A DNA stretch of 64,000 nucleotides, taken from positions 434,001 to 498,000 of the forward strand of contig NZ_LWID01000001.1 in assembly GCF_029783845.1 (NCBI RefSeq). The letters run 5' to 3'. Positions 18,497 through 27,020 of the stretch are shown one piece after another (within the stretch, counting starts at the first letter, position 1; each line of letters begins with the position of its first letter). The notes beneath the pieces are model-generated. The model searched no databases, was not told the origin of the DNA, and saw only the letters and a program-made list of their open reading frames with translations. This DNA is from Volucribacter amazonae (GTDB taxonomy: Bacteria > Pseudomonadota > Gammaproteobacteria > Enterobacterales > Pasteurellaceae). The translations under genes were made by a program, and so were the position numbers.

Positions 18497-19042
18497 ATGT
18501 TACAAGATAAACAAAACCTAATCTGGATTGATCTCGAGATGACAGGGCTTGACCCCAAGAAAGAGCGGATCATTGAAATTGCCACCATTGTTACCGATAA
18601 AGATCTTAATATTTTAGCGGAAGGCCCTGTGCTTGCCATTCATCAACCTGATACCTTACTGAATGCCATGAGTGAATGGTGCGTAAAAACCCATAGTGCG
18701 AATGGATTAATTGAACGAGTTAAACAAAGTAAACTCAATGAACGAGCCGCTGAATTGCAAACGCTTGATTTTTTAAAGAAATGGGTACCTAAAGGTTGCT
18801 CCCCTATTTGTGGTAACAGCGTTGCCCAAGATAAACGCTTTCTCTACCAATATATGCCCGATTTAGCCGATTATTTTCATTATCGTCATTTAGATGTCAG
18901 CACGTTAAAAGAATTGGCAAGCCGTTGGAAGCCTGAGATCCTTGCGGGTTTTAGTAAAAAAAATAGCCATTTAGCCCTTGATGATATTCGTGAATCTATC
19001 GCAGAGTTAGCGTATTATCGGCAGAATTTTATTAAATTATAA
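18497..19042 (+). CDS. orn: Oligoribonuclease
   Basis: A 181-residue 3'-to-5' exonuclease of the DEDDh family that degrades 2-5-mer RNAs, including pGpG. The first DxE motif is IWIDLEMTGLD at residues 9-19. Later acidic motifs are in GNSVAQDKRFL and HLALDDIRESI, the latter with the catalytic His. Its TAA stop codon lies within the first bases of a dispersed Correia-like element (19038-19115). That element may therefore have rewritten the very end of the gene. Confidence 0.97.
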   Translation: MLQDKQNLIWIDLEMTGLDPKKERIIEIATIVTDKDLNILAEGPVLAIHQPDTLLNAMSEWCVKTHSANGLIERVKQSKLNERAAELQTLDFLKKWVPKGCSPICGNSVAQDKRFLYQYMPDLADYFHYRHLDVSTLKELASRWKPEILAGFSKKNSHLALDDIRESIAELAYYRQNFIKL

Positions 19043-19115
19043 TCGTTTCAATTTAAAATAAGGCGGTACGGCGAGGCGTACTAACGCTGTATTATTTTAA
19101 GCTGGAACGACTATA
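19038..19115. repeat. Correia-like dispersed element, 78-bp copy overlapping the orn stop
   Basis: Begins TATAATCGTTTCAATTTAAA, passes through GGCGGTACGGCGAGGCGTA and ends ATTTTAAGCTGGAACGACTATA. The orn stop TAA is 19040-19042, inside the left terminus. Confidence 0.8.
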
Positions 19116-19124
19116 TAAAAAATA

Positions 19125-19149
19125 ACCGCACTTTCACAAAAAGTGCGGT
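19125..19149. terminator. Bidirectional terminator of inverted uptake signals between orn and mreD
   Basis: ACCGCACTTT and AAAGTGCGGT face each other around CACAA, a perfect 10-bp stem between converging genes. Confidence 0.8.
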
Positions 19150-19171
19150 ATCTTTTAGCCAAATTTTATTC

Positions 19172-19663
19172 TTATTTGATATGCAATTTCCTACGAATTT
19201 GACGCAATAACAAAAATAACCAAGGCCACAATAAACCCGTAAAAATTGCCCCAAAAATTTCTTTCCAATTAAATACAGCTGTATGTAAAAATAACTCAAT
19301 AAAGAAAATACCAAAGCGAATAACAATCACAAAAAGGATCATTAATAAACTTTGTTGCCAAAGAGAAAGATTGCGTAAAATCAAATGATTAGCACTAATT
19401 AAGTAAGTAAATACAGATAAAATCAAGGCGTGAACACCTAAATTAGAGCCAAGTATCAAATCCCATAACACACCCAAAATAAAAGCACTACCAATGCTAA
19501 TTTTATTCGGGATCGCCATTGCCCAATAAGTCAATACCATAATCAACCAAGCTGGGCGAAAACTTTGCAAATTGGTTGGCCAAGGCATAATTTCCAAGGT
19601 AAGTGCAATAATAAAGATGCTGAGTAAAATGACCCATTGTAGAATAAGATTTCCTTTCATCAT
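19172..19663 (-). CDS. mreD: Rod shape-determining protein MreD
   Basis: A 163-residue inner-membrane protein with about five hydrophobic helices. It matches MreD, the membrane partner of MreC in the elongasome that directs sidewall peptidoglycan synthesis. Recognisable blocks are RPAWLIMVLTYWAMAIPNKI and GVLWDLILGSNLGVHAL, the most conserved part of MreD. It overlaps mreC by four bases and is the last gene of mreBCD. Confidence 0.93.
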   Translation of the reverse strand: MMKGNLILQWVILLSIFIIALTLEIMPWPTNLQSFRPAWLIMVLTYWAMAIPNKISIGSAFILGVLWDLILGSNLGVHALILSVFTYLISANHLILRNLSLWQQSLLMILFVIVIRFGIFFIELFLHTAVFNWKEIFGAIFTGLLWPWLFLLLRQIRRKLHIK

Positions 19664-20718
19664 TGCTCTCCTGTTGTACCATTTAATATATCGGAAGGGG
19701 AACTTTCTTCTACATTAATTGGGGCATTTTCAAACACTGGTGGTTCAACTAATCCACTGCGCTCAGGCTCAACATTTTGCTCAATATTCTGATTGATTTC
19801 ATTATTTTCTTGAATTTTCTCTTTTTGTTGAGAAAAACGTTGACGTACAGCATTACGCACATCTTCTGGAGATAAGGCATTCGCTTTACGTAAATCTTCA
19901 TTGGTTGGCCATAACAATAACACATAACGCAACCGCTCTAAGGAAGCAAGAGGCTTAACTGTTACTGTAGCGAAATAATTTTGCCCACTGCGAGAAATGG
20001 TACTGACTATGCCCACAGGGTACCCCTCTGGGAAACGTCCACCTAAACCTGAGGTGACTAATAAATCACCTTTTTGAATATCAACACTACGCGGAACATT
20101 TTCTAGCATTAACTCATCATTACGCCCTGTACCAGTGGCAATAACTCGTACATCATTTCGCAAAACTTGCAAAGGAATACCATGGGTAACATCAGTAACT
20201 AACAAAACTCGGCTAGTATTTGCACCAACCGAAATGACTTGTCCCACAACCCCTTTTTCGTCAATAACAGGCTGTCCCACATAAACACCATCATTTTCGC
20301 CTTGATTAATGACCACTTGCTGACGATAAACATCAGTTTCTGCAGTTAATACTTCTGCGATTTTTTTATATTCATCTTGCCGTAATGGCGAATTGAGTAA
20401 CAGGCGTAACCGTTGGTTTTCAACTTTTAGTTGATCCAAGAGCAACAATTCTGCATTTTTTTCACGCAATTGTTGTCTTAATATGCGGTTTTCAATCTGC
20501 AATTTAGAAGTATCTACTAAGTTATCCGATACTTCATCAAGCACCGAGCGTGGAGAATTTGCTAAATAATAGAGACCTTCAACCGCCGTTTCCATAATGG
20601 TTCTCGCCTTAATCATAGTATGATTTTGCCCATCTGAAATAATCAGGGCAATGGAAGCAAGTACCGCAAGAGCAAGGCGAATGCCTAATGGTGGTGCTTT
20701 GGCAAAAATCGGTTTCAT
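19660..20718 (-). CDS. mreC: Rod shape-determining protein MreC
   Basis: A 352-residue bitopic protein. One membrane helix near residues 12-30 is followed by a coiled coil at about 70-115 (ENRILRQQLREKNAELLLLD) and the two beta-barrel periplasmic domain (QPVIDEKGVVGQVISVG, LLVTSGLGGRFPEGYPVG). It ends with an acidic, Gln/Asn-rich tail of about 60 residues that is longer than in E. coli and probably disordered. It scaffolds MreB and the PBP2-RodA complex. Confidence 0.95.
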   Translation of the reverse strand: MKPIFAKAPPLGIRLALAVLASIALIISDGQNHTMIKARTIMETAVEGLYYLANSPRSVLDEVSDNLVDTSKLQIENRILRQQLREKNAELLLLDQLKVENQRLRLLLNSPLRQDEYKKIAEVLTAETDVYRQQVVINQGENDGVYVGQPVIDEKGVVGQVISVGANTSRVLLVTDVTHGIPLQVLRNDVRVIATGTGRNDELMLENVPRSVDIQKGDLLVTSGLGGRFPEGYPVGIVSTISRSGQNYFATVTVKPLASLERLRYVLLLWPTNEDLRKANALSPEDVRNAVRQRFSQQKEKIQENNEINQNIEQNVEPERSGLVEPPVFENAPINVEESSPSDILNGTTGEQ

Positions 20719-20739
20719 AGCAGATCCAATAGCAAGTGT

Positions 20740-20768
20740 AAAAGTGCGGTCATTTTTACCGCACTTTT
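20740..20768. terminator. Uptake-signal hairpin inside the mreBCD operon
   Basis: AAAAGTGCGGT and ACCGCACTTTT form an 11-bp stem in the gap between mreB and mreC. It could lower expression of mreCD relative to mreB or stabilise the mreB mRNA. Confidence 0.6.
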
Positions 20769-20785
20769 TCAGTTATTACAGGAAA

Positions 20786-21841
20786 TTATAATAATTCATC
20801 ACTAAAAATATCGCCGCCGTGCATATCGATCATTTCTAACGCTTCGCCACCGCCACGCGCTACACAAGTTAATGGATCTTCAGCAATAATCACTGGCACA
20901 CCTGATTCTTTTGACAATAAAATATCAATATTGCGTAATAAAGCACCACCGCCTGTCAGCACCATACCTCGTTCAAAAATATCAGCAGCGAGTTCAGGTG
21001 GACATTGCTCTAATGCGGTACGCACTGCAGTAACTATACCATTAAGCGGTTGCTGAATCGCCTCTAACACATCACGAGAAGTTAATTTAAAGGTTCTTGG
21101 TGCCCCCTCCGATAAATTATGCCCATGTACTTCCATTTCAAGAATTTCATCATCATCTTGCAAATAAGCTGAACCTAATTCTTTTTTAATTCGCTCTGCG
21201 GTTGCTTCACCAATAGAAGAACCAAAGGTACGGCGAACATAAGCAATAATGGCTTCATCAAAACGGTCGCCACCAATACGTACCGAAGATGAATAAACCA
21301 CGCCATTTAAGGAAATTACCGCCACTTCTGTTGTTCCACCACCAATATCAATAACCATAGAACCTGTTGCGGTAGAAACAGGCAATTTTGCCCCAATCGC
21401 TGCCGCCATAGGTTCTTCAATTAAATAGACCTCTCTTGCTCCTGCACCAATAGCTGATTCTTTAATGGCTCGGCGTTCTACCTGTGTTGCCCCTGCTGGC
21501 ACACAAACTAACACACGAGGACTAGGACGCATAAAATTACTGCTATGCACTTGCTTAATAAAATATTGCAACATTTTTTCCGTTACAAAGAAATCTGCAA
21601 TAACCCCATCTTTCATAGGACGAATTGCCACAATGCTTTTCGGCGTACGTCCTAACATCATTTTAGCTTCCTTGCCCACAGCGGCAATGCTCTTTAATGA
21701 TCCGACTCGATCTTGACGAATTGCCACCACTGAGGGTTCATCTAATACAATTCCTTGTCCTTTTACATAAATTAAAGTGTTTGCTGTCCCTAAATCAATA
21801 GAGAGATCATTAGAAAATAAACCACGAATTTTTTTAAACAT
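20786..21841 (-). CDS. mreB: Rod shape-determining protein MreB
   Basis: A 351-residue bacterial actin that polymerises under the membrane and guides the cell-wall elongation machinery. The N-terminal amphipathic MFKKIRGLF is followed by the actin phosphate-1 motif DLGTANTLIYVK near residue 17, phosphate-2 VIDIGGGTTEVAVIS near residue 164, and adenosine motif GGGALLRNID. First gene of mreBCD. It is divergent from tesB across a 190-base AT-rich gap. Confidence 0.98.
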   Translation of the reverse strand: MFKKIRGLFSNDLSIDLGTANTLIYVKGQGIVLDEPSVVAIRQDRVGSLKSIAAVGKEAKMMLGRTPKSIVAIRPMKDGVIADFFVTEKMLQYFIKQVHSSNFMRPSPRVLVCVPAGATQVERRAIKESAIGAGAREVYLIEEPMAAAIGAKLPVSTATGSMVIDIGGGTTEVAVISLNGVVYSSSVRIGGDRFDEAIIAYVRRTFGSSIGEATAERIKKELGSAYLQDDDEILEMEVHGHNLSEGAPRTFKLTSRDVLEAIQQPLNGIVTAVRTALEQCPPELAADIFERGMVLTGGGALLRNIDILLSKESGVPVIIAEDPLTCVARGGGEALEMIDMHGGDIFSDELL

Positions 21842-22031
21842 AATAAGCCTATTAACATTAAATCATCTAACCAGTCATCACTGGTATTTTTTCACGCCAA
21901 AAATTTGCACACAATTTACCAAAAAATCCCTATTTATAACAGAAAAATTTGTGATTTTTCTCTGTAAAATGCTGTAAAAAATAAATTATAATCACTTCTG
22001 TTCAAACAAGGCTAAATAAAGAGGAAATTTT

Positions 22032-22895
22032 ATGTCTGTCGTATTAGACCAACTGATTGCATTACTAAAATTAGAAAAAATTGATGATTTTTTATTTAGA
22101 GGGAATAGCCAAGATTTAGGACTACGCCAAGTATTTGGTGGACAAGTAGTTGCTCAAGCCTTATCTGCGGCAATGCAAGTTGCCCCACAAGAGAGAATAC
22201 TTCATTCTTGCCATGCCTATTTTCTCGCCCCGGGCGATAGCCAATATCCGATTATTTATAATGTGGAAACATTGCGAGAAGGGCATAATTTTACTGCTTT
22301 ACGGGTAAAAGCACTTCAACATCATCAAGCTATATGCCATATTACGACTTCATTTCAAACCGAAGAAACAGGCTTTGAACATCAATCTCTTCTGCCCAAT
22401 GTAGAACCGCCTGAAGCCTTGACATCGGAAAATGCCTTATTACAGCAATTAGCCCCTTTTATTCCTGAACAAATTCGCTCAAAATTTACCGCTGAGCGTC
22501 CCTTTGACATTCGTACCAAATATATAAACAACCCATTTAAAGGCACAGTATTGCCGCCAGAACAATTTGCTTGGTTCAAAGCTAATGGCAATGTCCCTTT
22601 AGATCAAAAAATTCAACAATGTTTACTCGCCTATTTTTCGGATTTTCATTGTCTACTAACCGCATTACAACCCCATGGTAAAGGCTTTTTGGAAAGAGGT
22701 ATGAAAGTGGCAACCATTGACCATGCTATTTGGTTTCATCGTTCTTTTGACCTTAACCATTGGTTATTACACGCCATAGAAAGTAATAATGCCTGTGGCG
22801 CAAGAGGATTAAGCCGAGGGCAAATTTTCGATCAACAAGGACGTTTAATTGCCACCACACAACAAGAAGGGCTTATTCGCTATCAACCAGCATAA
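22032..22895 (+). CDS. tesB: Acyl-CoA thioesterase II
   Basis: A 287-residue double hotdog thioesterase that hydrolyses medium and long acyl-CoAs. The family blocks FGGQVVAQAL, HSCHAYFLAPGD, SFQ and a C-terminal WLLHAIESNNACGARGLSRGQ are present. The catalytic Asp lies in the VATIDHAIWFH segment and the Thr/Gln in the C-terminal half. Start ATG after AGAGGAAATTTT. A dispersed element begins two bases after its stop. Confidence 0.95.
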   Translation: MSVVLDQLIALLKLEKIDDFLFRGNSQDLGLRQVFGGQVVAQALSAAMQVAPQERILHSCHAYFLAPGDSQYPIIYNVETLREGHNFTALRVKALQHHQAICHITTSFQTEETGFEHQSLLPNVEPPEALTSENALLQQLAPFIPEQIRSKFTAERPFDIRTKYINNPFKGTVLPPEQFAWFKANGNVPLDQKIQQCLLAYFSDFHCLLTALQPHGKGFLERGMKVATIDHAIWFHRSFDLNHWLLHAIESNNACGARGLSRGQIFDQQGRLIATTQQEGLIRYQPA

Positions 22896-22897
22896 GA

Positions 22898-22967
22898 TAT
22901 AGTCGTTTCAATTTAAAATGAGACAAGGCGTACCAACGCTGTATCAGTTTAAAGTGGAACGACTATA
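22898..22967. repeat. Correia-like dispersed element, 70-bp copy after tesB
   Basis: TATAGTCGTTTCAATTTAAA at the left, GACAAGGCGTACCAACGCTG inside, and AGTTTAAAGTGGAACGACTATA at the right. It starts two bases after the tesB stop. Confidence 0.85.
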
Positions 22968-22974
22968 AAAAAAA

Positions 22975-23003
22975 GCATAGCGGCTCAATTTGCCTCGCTA
23001 TGC
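22975..23003 (-). terminator. Terminator in the tesB/znuA convergent gap
   Basis: GCATAGCG pairs with CGCTATGC. On the minus strand TTTTTTTTATAG follows, so it suits read-through from znuA. Confidence 0.75.
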
Positions 23004-23045
23004 CTGATTATGAATTAGACAAATATCATCATTTTAATTTGAAAA

Positions 23046-23108
23046 TATAGTCGTCCTACTTTAAAACAATAAAAGCTAATATGGACTACTTCCACTAAAA
23101 TGACTATA
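23046..23108. repeat. Correia-like dispersed element, diverged 63-bp copy
   Basis: Ends are TATAGTCGTCCTACTTTAAA and CACTAAAATGACTATA. The interior is unrelated to the other copies. A further half end (ATCATCATTTTAATTTGAAA) precedes it at about 23027. Confidence 0.6.
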
Positions 23109-23114
23109 CAAAAA

Positions 23115-24035
23115 TTACCCCGAAACCTTGCCACTTAAACAAGCGTAATAATCATCAGCCATATGTTGTAAAAAATCCATATAACTGGTTTTACTCAATG
23201 AAATAGCCTCGCCAATGGGATCTAATTTTCCTACTGCAACACCGGTTTCTTTGCTCAAAGTCTCAATCACTTTTGGCGTAAACTGTGGTTCAGCAAATAA
23301 ACAAGCGACTTTATGTTCATTAATTTGTTGTTTAATTGTGGCTAAGGTTCTTGCTCCCGGAGCAACTAATGGATTAATCGTAAAATACCCCACTTGATTT
23401 AGCCCATAATTTTCATTGAAGTAAGTATAGGCATCGTGAAATACATAAAAGCCTTTATCTTTCACCGGGGCAAGCTGTTGCATAATCTGTTGATTTTTAT
23501 CCGCTAAATGTTGCTGAAAAGTGGCAAGATTATCTGCAATTTGCTGTTTTTTATCTGGATATTGCTCAGAGAGTTTTTCTGCTAGGCTAATTGCCACTAA
23601 CTGGCTAATTTCAGGGGAAAACCAAATATGCCAATTTAAGCTATGATCATGAGAATGCCCATGATTATGGCTATGTTTATGGTCATGGTCAGATAATAAT
23701 GGCTCTATTCCCTTAATATCTGCAATTGTCAGCACATTTTTGCGATTAATTCCCTCAATACTTTTACTCAAAAAGCTATCAATATCTTCGCCAATCCATA
23801 CGACCAGTTCTGCACTTTTGATTTTCTGTATATCAGAAGGTTTTAAACTATAATCATGAGGCGATGCACCTGCTGGAACAAGCACTTGCGTATCCGTAAC
23901 ACCATCAGCAATCGCCGCACTAATAAAACCAAGAGGCTTAATTGAGGTTAATACCGTTGCATTTGATAGCGTAGCAAACAGGGTTAATGCACTGGCAAAG
24001 ATGGTTTTTTTAAATAAAGAATTGGTTAAACGCAT
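23115..24035 (-). CDS. znuA: Zinc ABC transporter periplasmic binding protein
   Basis: A 306-residue cluster A-I metal-binding protein. A signal peptide covers about residues 1-26 (ending SNATVL). The zinc-site His is in ASPHDYSLKPSD. A His-rich loop (HDHKHSHNHGHSHDHS) lies near residues 117-132, and further ligands are in WHIWFSPE, FHDAYTYF and the AEPQ region. It delivers Zn2+ to ZnuBC. No permease or ATPase gene adjoins it, the usual separated arrangement in Pasteurellaceae. It is convergent with tesB. Confidence 0.95.
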   Translation of the reverse strand: MRLTNSLFKKTIFASALTLFATLSNATVLTSIKPLGFISAAIADGVTDTQVLVPAGASPHDYSLKPSDIQKIKSAELVVWIGEDIDSFLSKSIEGINRKNVLTIADIKGIEPLLSDHDHKHSHNHGHSHDHSLNWHIWFSPEISQLVAISLAEKLSEQYPDKKQQIADNLATFQQHLADKNQQIMQQLAPVKDKGFYVFHDAYTYFNENYGLNQVGYFTINPLVAPGARTLATIKQQINEHKVACLFAEPQFTPKVIETLSKETGVAVGKLDPIGEAISLSKTSYMDFLQHMADDYYACLSGKVSG

Positions 24036-24124
24036 AAATCATTTTCTCCCTAACTATGGCAAAGTGCGGTTAGATTACCCTGTTTTTTATAAAATAGCTA
24101 TCTTTTTTTTTAATAAAAAATAAG

Positions 24125-24898
24125 TTATTTTACCGCTAATAACTTTTCAATTACCCTTGCCACCGCAAAAAAGCCAAAGGTTGCGGTAACCATAGTTGCC
24201 GCCCCAAAACCATTAGCACAATTCATAGTTGCCGATACTTCACAACCCGTTGATAATTGAGGAAAAATTAAAGGTTGCGTAGAAAAAACCGCATCAATAC
24301 CAAACTTGCGTTTAGGATTTTGACTAAAGCCATATTCTTTACGCAAAACTGACCGCACTTTGGCTAATAAAGGATCTTGAATGGTTTTGCTTAGATCTGC
24401 TATTTGAATTTGACGAGGATCAGTTTGCCCCCCTGCGCCACCAACGCTGATCACTTTAATTTTATGCCGTTTACAATATGCCAATAACGCTGCTTTGGTT
24501 TTTACATTATCAATAGCATCAATCACATAAGAAAAATGGCGGTTAAGATAGATAGCCAAATTATCTTGCCCAATAAAGTCATCAATAATATGTACTTTGC
24601 ATTGGGGATTAATTTGTTGTACACGTTGTTGCATCACTTCCGTTTTTAATTGTCCAATGGTTTGGGTTAAAGCAGGTAATTGCCGATTAATATTAGTAAC
24701 ACAAATATCGTCCATATCAATTAAGGTTATCTCGCCAATACCTGATCTCGCCAAGGCTTCAACCACCCAAGAACCTACCCCACCAATACCAATAACGCAA
24801 ATATGTGCTTGCTGTAATTGTATTAGAGCTTGTTCCCCATACAAACGTGCAATACCACCAAAACGGCGTTGATAATCCTCGTTGATCACATTATCCAT
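24125..24898 (-). CDS. tcdA: tRNA threonylcarbamoyladenosine dehydratase TcdA
   Basis: A 257-residue E1-like enzyme that cyclises t6A37 of tRNA to ct6A using ATP. The adenylation domain has GIGGVGSWVVEALARSGIG near residue 33, DMDDICVTNINRQ, the conserved RKEYGF and a C-terminal NGFGAATMVTATFGF helix. The ATG at 24898 overlaps the mltA stop as TAATG, so translation is coupled to mltA; a longer TTG-start frame is less likely. Confidence 0.94.
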   Translation of the reverse strand: MDNVINEDYQRRFGGIARLYGEQALIQLQQAHICVIGIGGVGSWVVEALARSGIGEITLIDMDDICVTNINRQLPALTQTIGQLKTEVMQQRVQQINPQCKVHIIDDFIGQDNLAIYLNRHFSYVIDAIDNVKTKAALLAYCKRHKIKVISVGGAGGQTDPRQIQIADLSKTIQDPLLAKVRSVLRKEYGFSQNPKRKFGIDAVFSTQPLIFPQLSTGCEVSATMNCANGFGAATMVTATFGFFAVARVIEKLLAVK

Positions 24899-25998
24899 TA
24901 TTTTAACACCCAAACTCGCCCATAATGTTTCAATAGGCCTGCGGTATGACCTGCTTCATCGCCAATTCCTTGATATAAATCTAAATGTTGCCCTTTAATT
25001 GCCCCCCCCACATCTAAAGCAACGGCTAAATGCAAAACATGCTCTCCTGTCCATTTACCTTTTTTATCAAGCTGAGGGATTTCCACTAATAAAATACTGC
25101 CTAATGGAATGACATTGCGATCCACTGCCACTGAAGCAAGCCCCACTAATGGCACGCCAGCCGCCCCTTTTACATCAAAAGTGGGATCATGTTTGAAAAA
25201 GACATAAGATTGATTACGTTCTAACAATCCCTGAAAACGATCGGGATTACGCTCACCCCATTCCTTAATCGCTTGCATTGACATTTTTTCTTTTTCAACT
25301 TCGCCATCTTCCACCAATAAGCGTCCTACACTGGTATAACTAAAACCATTTTGTCCACCATAAGCAAAATGTGCTAATTTGCCACCGCCAAAATCCGCAA
25401 AACCACTTCCCTGTACCCCCATGGCAAAAACGTTATACATTGTGGTATAACCTAGCTCCAAACCTTGTCCACGCAATGCTCCTGCATAAATTTGTGCACG
25501 AGTAAAGCGTTTATTTTTGGGTAACGCATAAATAGGGTGTTGATATTCCCCTTGCGGTTGCTTTCTTGCTTGAAAAACAGGAATGTAATAGCCAGTCATT
25601 AACACATTTTGATAACCATCAAATCCTGCCATTTGTTGCATACCAATATCAAAAGTGGCAAGATCTTTAACATTGCCCCCAGCCGCAACCCAACGAGTAA
25701 TCTTGGCATAAGTATGTGCATGGCTTGAATTTAAACTTGGTGAATAATTTCTTACCTTAGATAATTGCGTTAAAAAATCGCCCTGATTTACCACGCCTGT
25801 TTGGTTTTCAACTTGTGCCACTTGGGTTAATGGCAAAGAAAGATAATTACGTCCTGTATATTTTGCTCCAAGTTCTTTATATTCAGCCCAAGGCGAAACT
25901 GATTGCGTTTTATTTGAACTACAATGAACGAGCAATAACCCCAATAAACAAACAAGAATTAAACGTGAGAAAGCATAAATTTGGTTAAAAAATAGCAT
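24898..25998 (-). CDS. mltA: Membrane-bound lytic murein transglycosylase A
   Basis: A 366-residue outer-membrane lipoprotein that cleaves peptidoglycan glycan strands to 1,6-anhydromuropeptides. The lipobox is LLVHC at about residue 26 after a hydrophobic signal. MltA blocks are MTGYYIPVFQARK, YVFFKHDP, PLVGLASVAVDRNVIPLGS and the 3D-domain LHLAVALDVGGAIKGQHLDLY with catalytic Asp. I use the ATG at 25998 preceded by GGAATATT; an upstream TTG adds an implausible extra hydrophobic leader. Coupled to tcdA. Confidence 0.94.
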   Translation of the reverse strand: MLFFNQIYAFSRLILVCLLGLLLVHCSSNKTQSVSPWAEYKELGAKYTGRNYLSLPLTQVAQVENQTGVVNQGDFLTQLSKVRNYSPSLNSSHAHTYAKITRWVAAGGNVKDLATFDIGMQQMAGFDGYQNVLMTGYYIPVFQARKQPQGEYQHPIYALPKNKRFTRAQIYAGALRGQGLELGYTTMYNVFAMGVQGSGFADFGGGKLAHFAYGGQNGFSYTSVGRLLVEDGEVEKEKMSMQAIKEWGERNPDRFQGLLERNQSYVFFKHDPTFDVKGAAGVPLVGLASVAVDRNVIPLGSILLVEIPQLDKKGKWTGEHVLHLAVALDVGGAIKGQHLDLYQGIGDEAGHTAGLLKHYGRVWVLK

Positions 25999-26081
25999 AA
26001 ATATTCCAACAAATAGCTCTATAAAACAAAGGCTATAAACTACCAAAAAAAATGAAAAATAAATAGCCTATTTTAAAAATT

Positions 26082-26206
26082 TATAATCGTTTCAATTTAA
26101 AATGAGACAAGGCGGTACGCCGAATACAGTACAACAAGTACGGCTAGGCGTAGCAACACTGTATTATTTTAAAAACACTGTATTATTTTAAAGTAGAACG
26201 ACTATA
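26082..26206. repeat. Correia-like dispersed element, 125-bp copy with internal duplication
   Basis: Left end TATAATCGTTTCAATTTAAA; interior GACAAGGCGGTACGCCGAAT, ACAGTACAACAAGTACGG, GGCGTAGCAACA; right end TTTTAAAGTAGAACGACTATA. The segment CACTGTATTATTTTAAA occurs twice in tandem just before the right end. Together with AT-rich DNA it fills the 325-base gap between mltA and tRNA-fMet. Confidence 0.85.
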
Positions 26207-26323
26207 TCGGCACAATTTTGTGGATTAAATCAACATATAGACTATTTTTTTAGCAAACAACACATAAAATCTTAATTAATGATTGCAATAAATTTTTAAA
26301 AGCGTATATTGCACACCTGTTGA

Positions 26324-26400
<77 letters not shown>

Positions 26401-26408
26401 GATTTTTT

Positions 26409-26436
26409 AAGCACCTTGAAATAAGGTGCTTTTTTA
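26409..26436. terminator. Terminator between tRNA-fMet and the resorcinol-type operon
   Basis: AAGCACCTT-GAAAT-AAGGTGCTT followed by TTTTT on the plus strand; A-run on the other side, so it can also end the operon coming from the right. Confidence 0.9.
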
Positions 26437-26449
26437 TTATATAGCTTTC

Positions 26450-27019
26450 TCAGGCTACAATTAAATCCATAAAACAAGTAGTAATTTCGCTTTGGTTTAC
26501 TATTTGCTTGGCTTGTGAAGCACTTGTTAATAGCCACCAATAAGCCCCTTGTTTTTTCTCAACTTGGTTAGATTCATAGGTAAAACCGACTAACGCTTGA
26601 CGAATTTGTCCCATTTGCAAATCTAACTGTGCCAGCTGAAAAGGTTGTAAATAATTATGTTGATTAACCGCTAAAAATAGCGTATTGCCTTTTGTTTGAA
26701 AAAGCTGAGAAAGTTGGAAAGTAGTCGCATTATTTAGATTTGCCATAAAATCTAAAGGACTGGGAATATTTTGCTCCATTAATGGCACAAACATTTTATT
26801 AAATTTTGTGGGCGAATTAAAAGGCGAGGCAAGATAAATATTCGTCTCTACTGATATATCTTGTTTTAATGGCAATGCTGCTAATAAAGCAAGTTGACTA
26901 AAAACACTTAAACGCCGTCCATCAATACCATAGTCTTTTAATTTTAAACGCAAAGTTTGCTCTGTATCTTGTTGCGTAATAAAAGCAGATTTTGCTCGCA
27001 AATAATAATGTTGTTGCAT
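26450..27019 (-). CDS. Ketosynthase-like half protein without active-site cysteine
   Basis: A 189-residue protein resembling the N-terminal half of condensing enzymes (the Ketoacyl-synt_2 type). Signs are DYGIDGRRLSVFSQLALLAA, then SPLDFMANLNNATTFQLSQL and TKGNTLFLAVNQHN. The last is where active ketosynthases have their nucleophile, but here Asn/Gln stand instead. The only Cys is at the C-terminus. It is likely a chain-length-factor-type partner of the ketosynthase one base upstream. Last gene of the DarA/DarB operon. The family assignment is by pattern only; the role is inferred. Confidence 0.6.
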   Translation of the reverse strand: MQQHYYLRAKSAFITQQDTEQTLRLKLKDYGIDGRRLSVFSQLALLAALPLKQDISVETNIYLASPFNSPTKFNKMFVPLMEQNIPSPLDFMANLNNATTFQLSQLFQTKGNTLFLAVNQHNYLQPFQLAQLDLQMGQIRQALVGFTYESNQVEKKQGAYWWLLTSASQAKQIVNQSEITTCFMDLIVA

Positions 27020-27020
27020 A

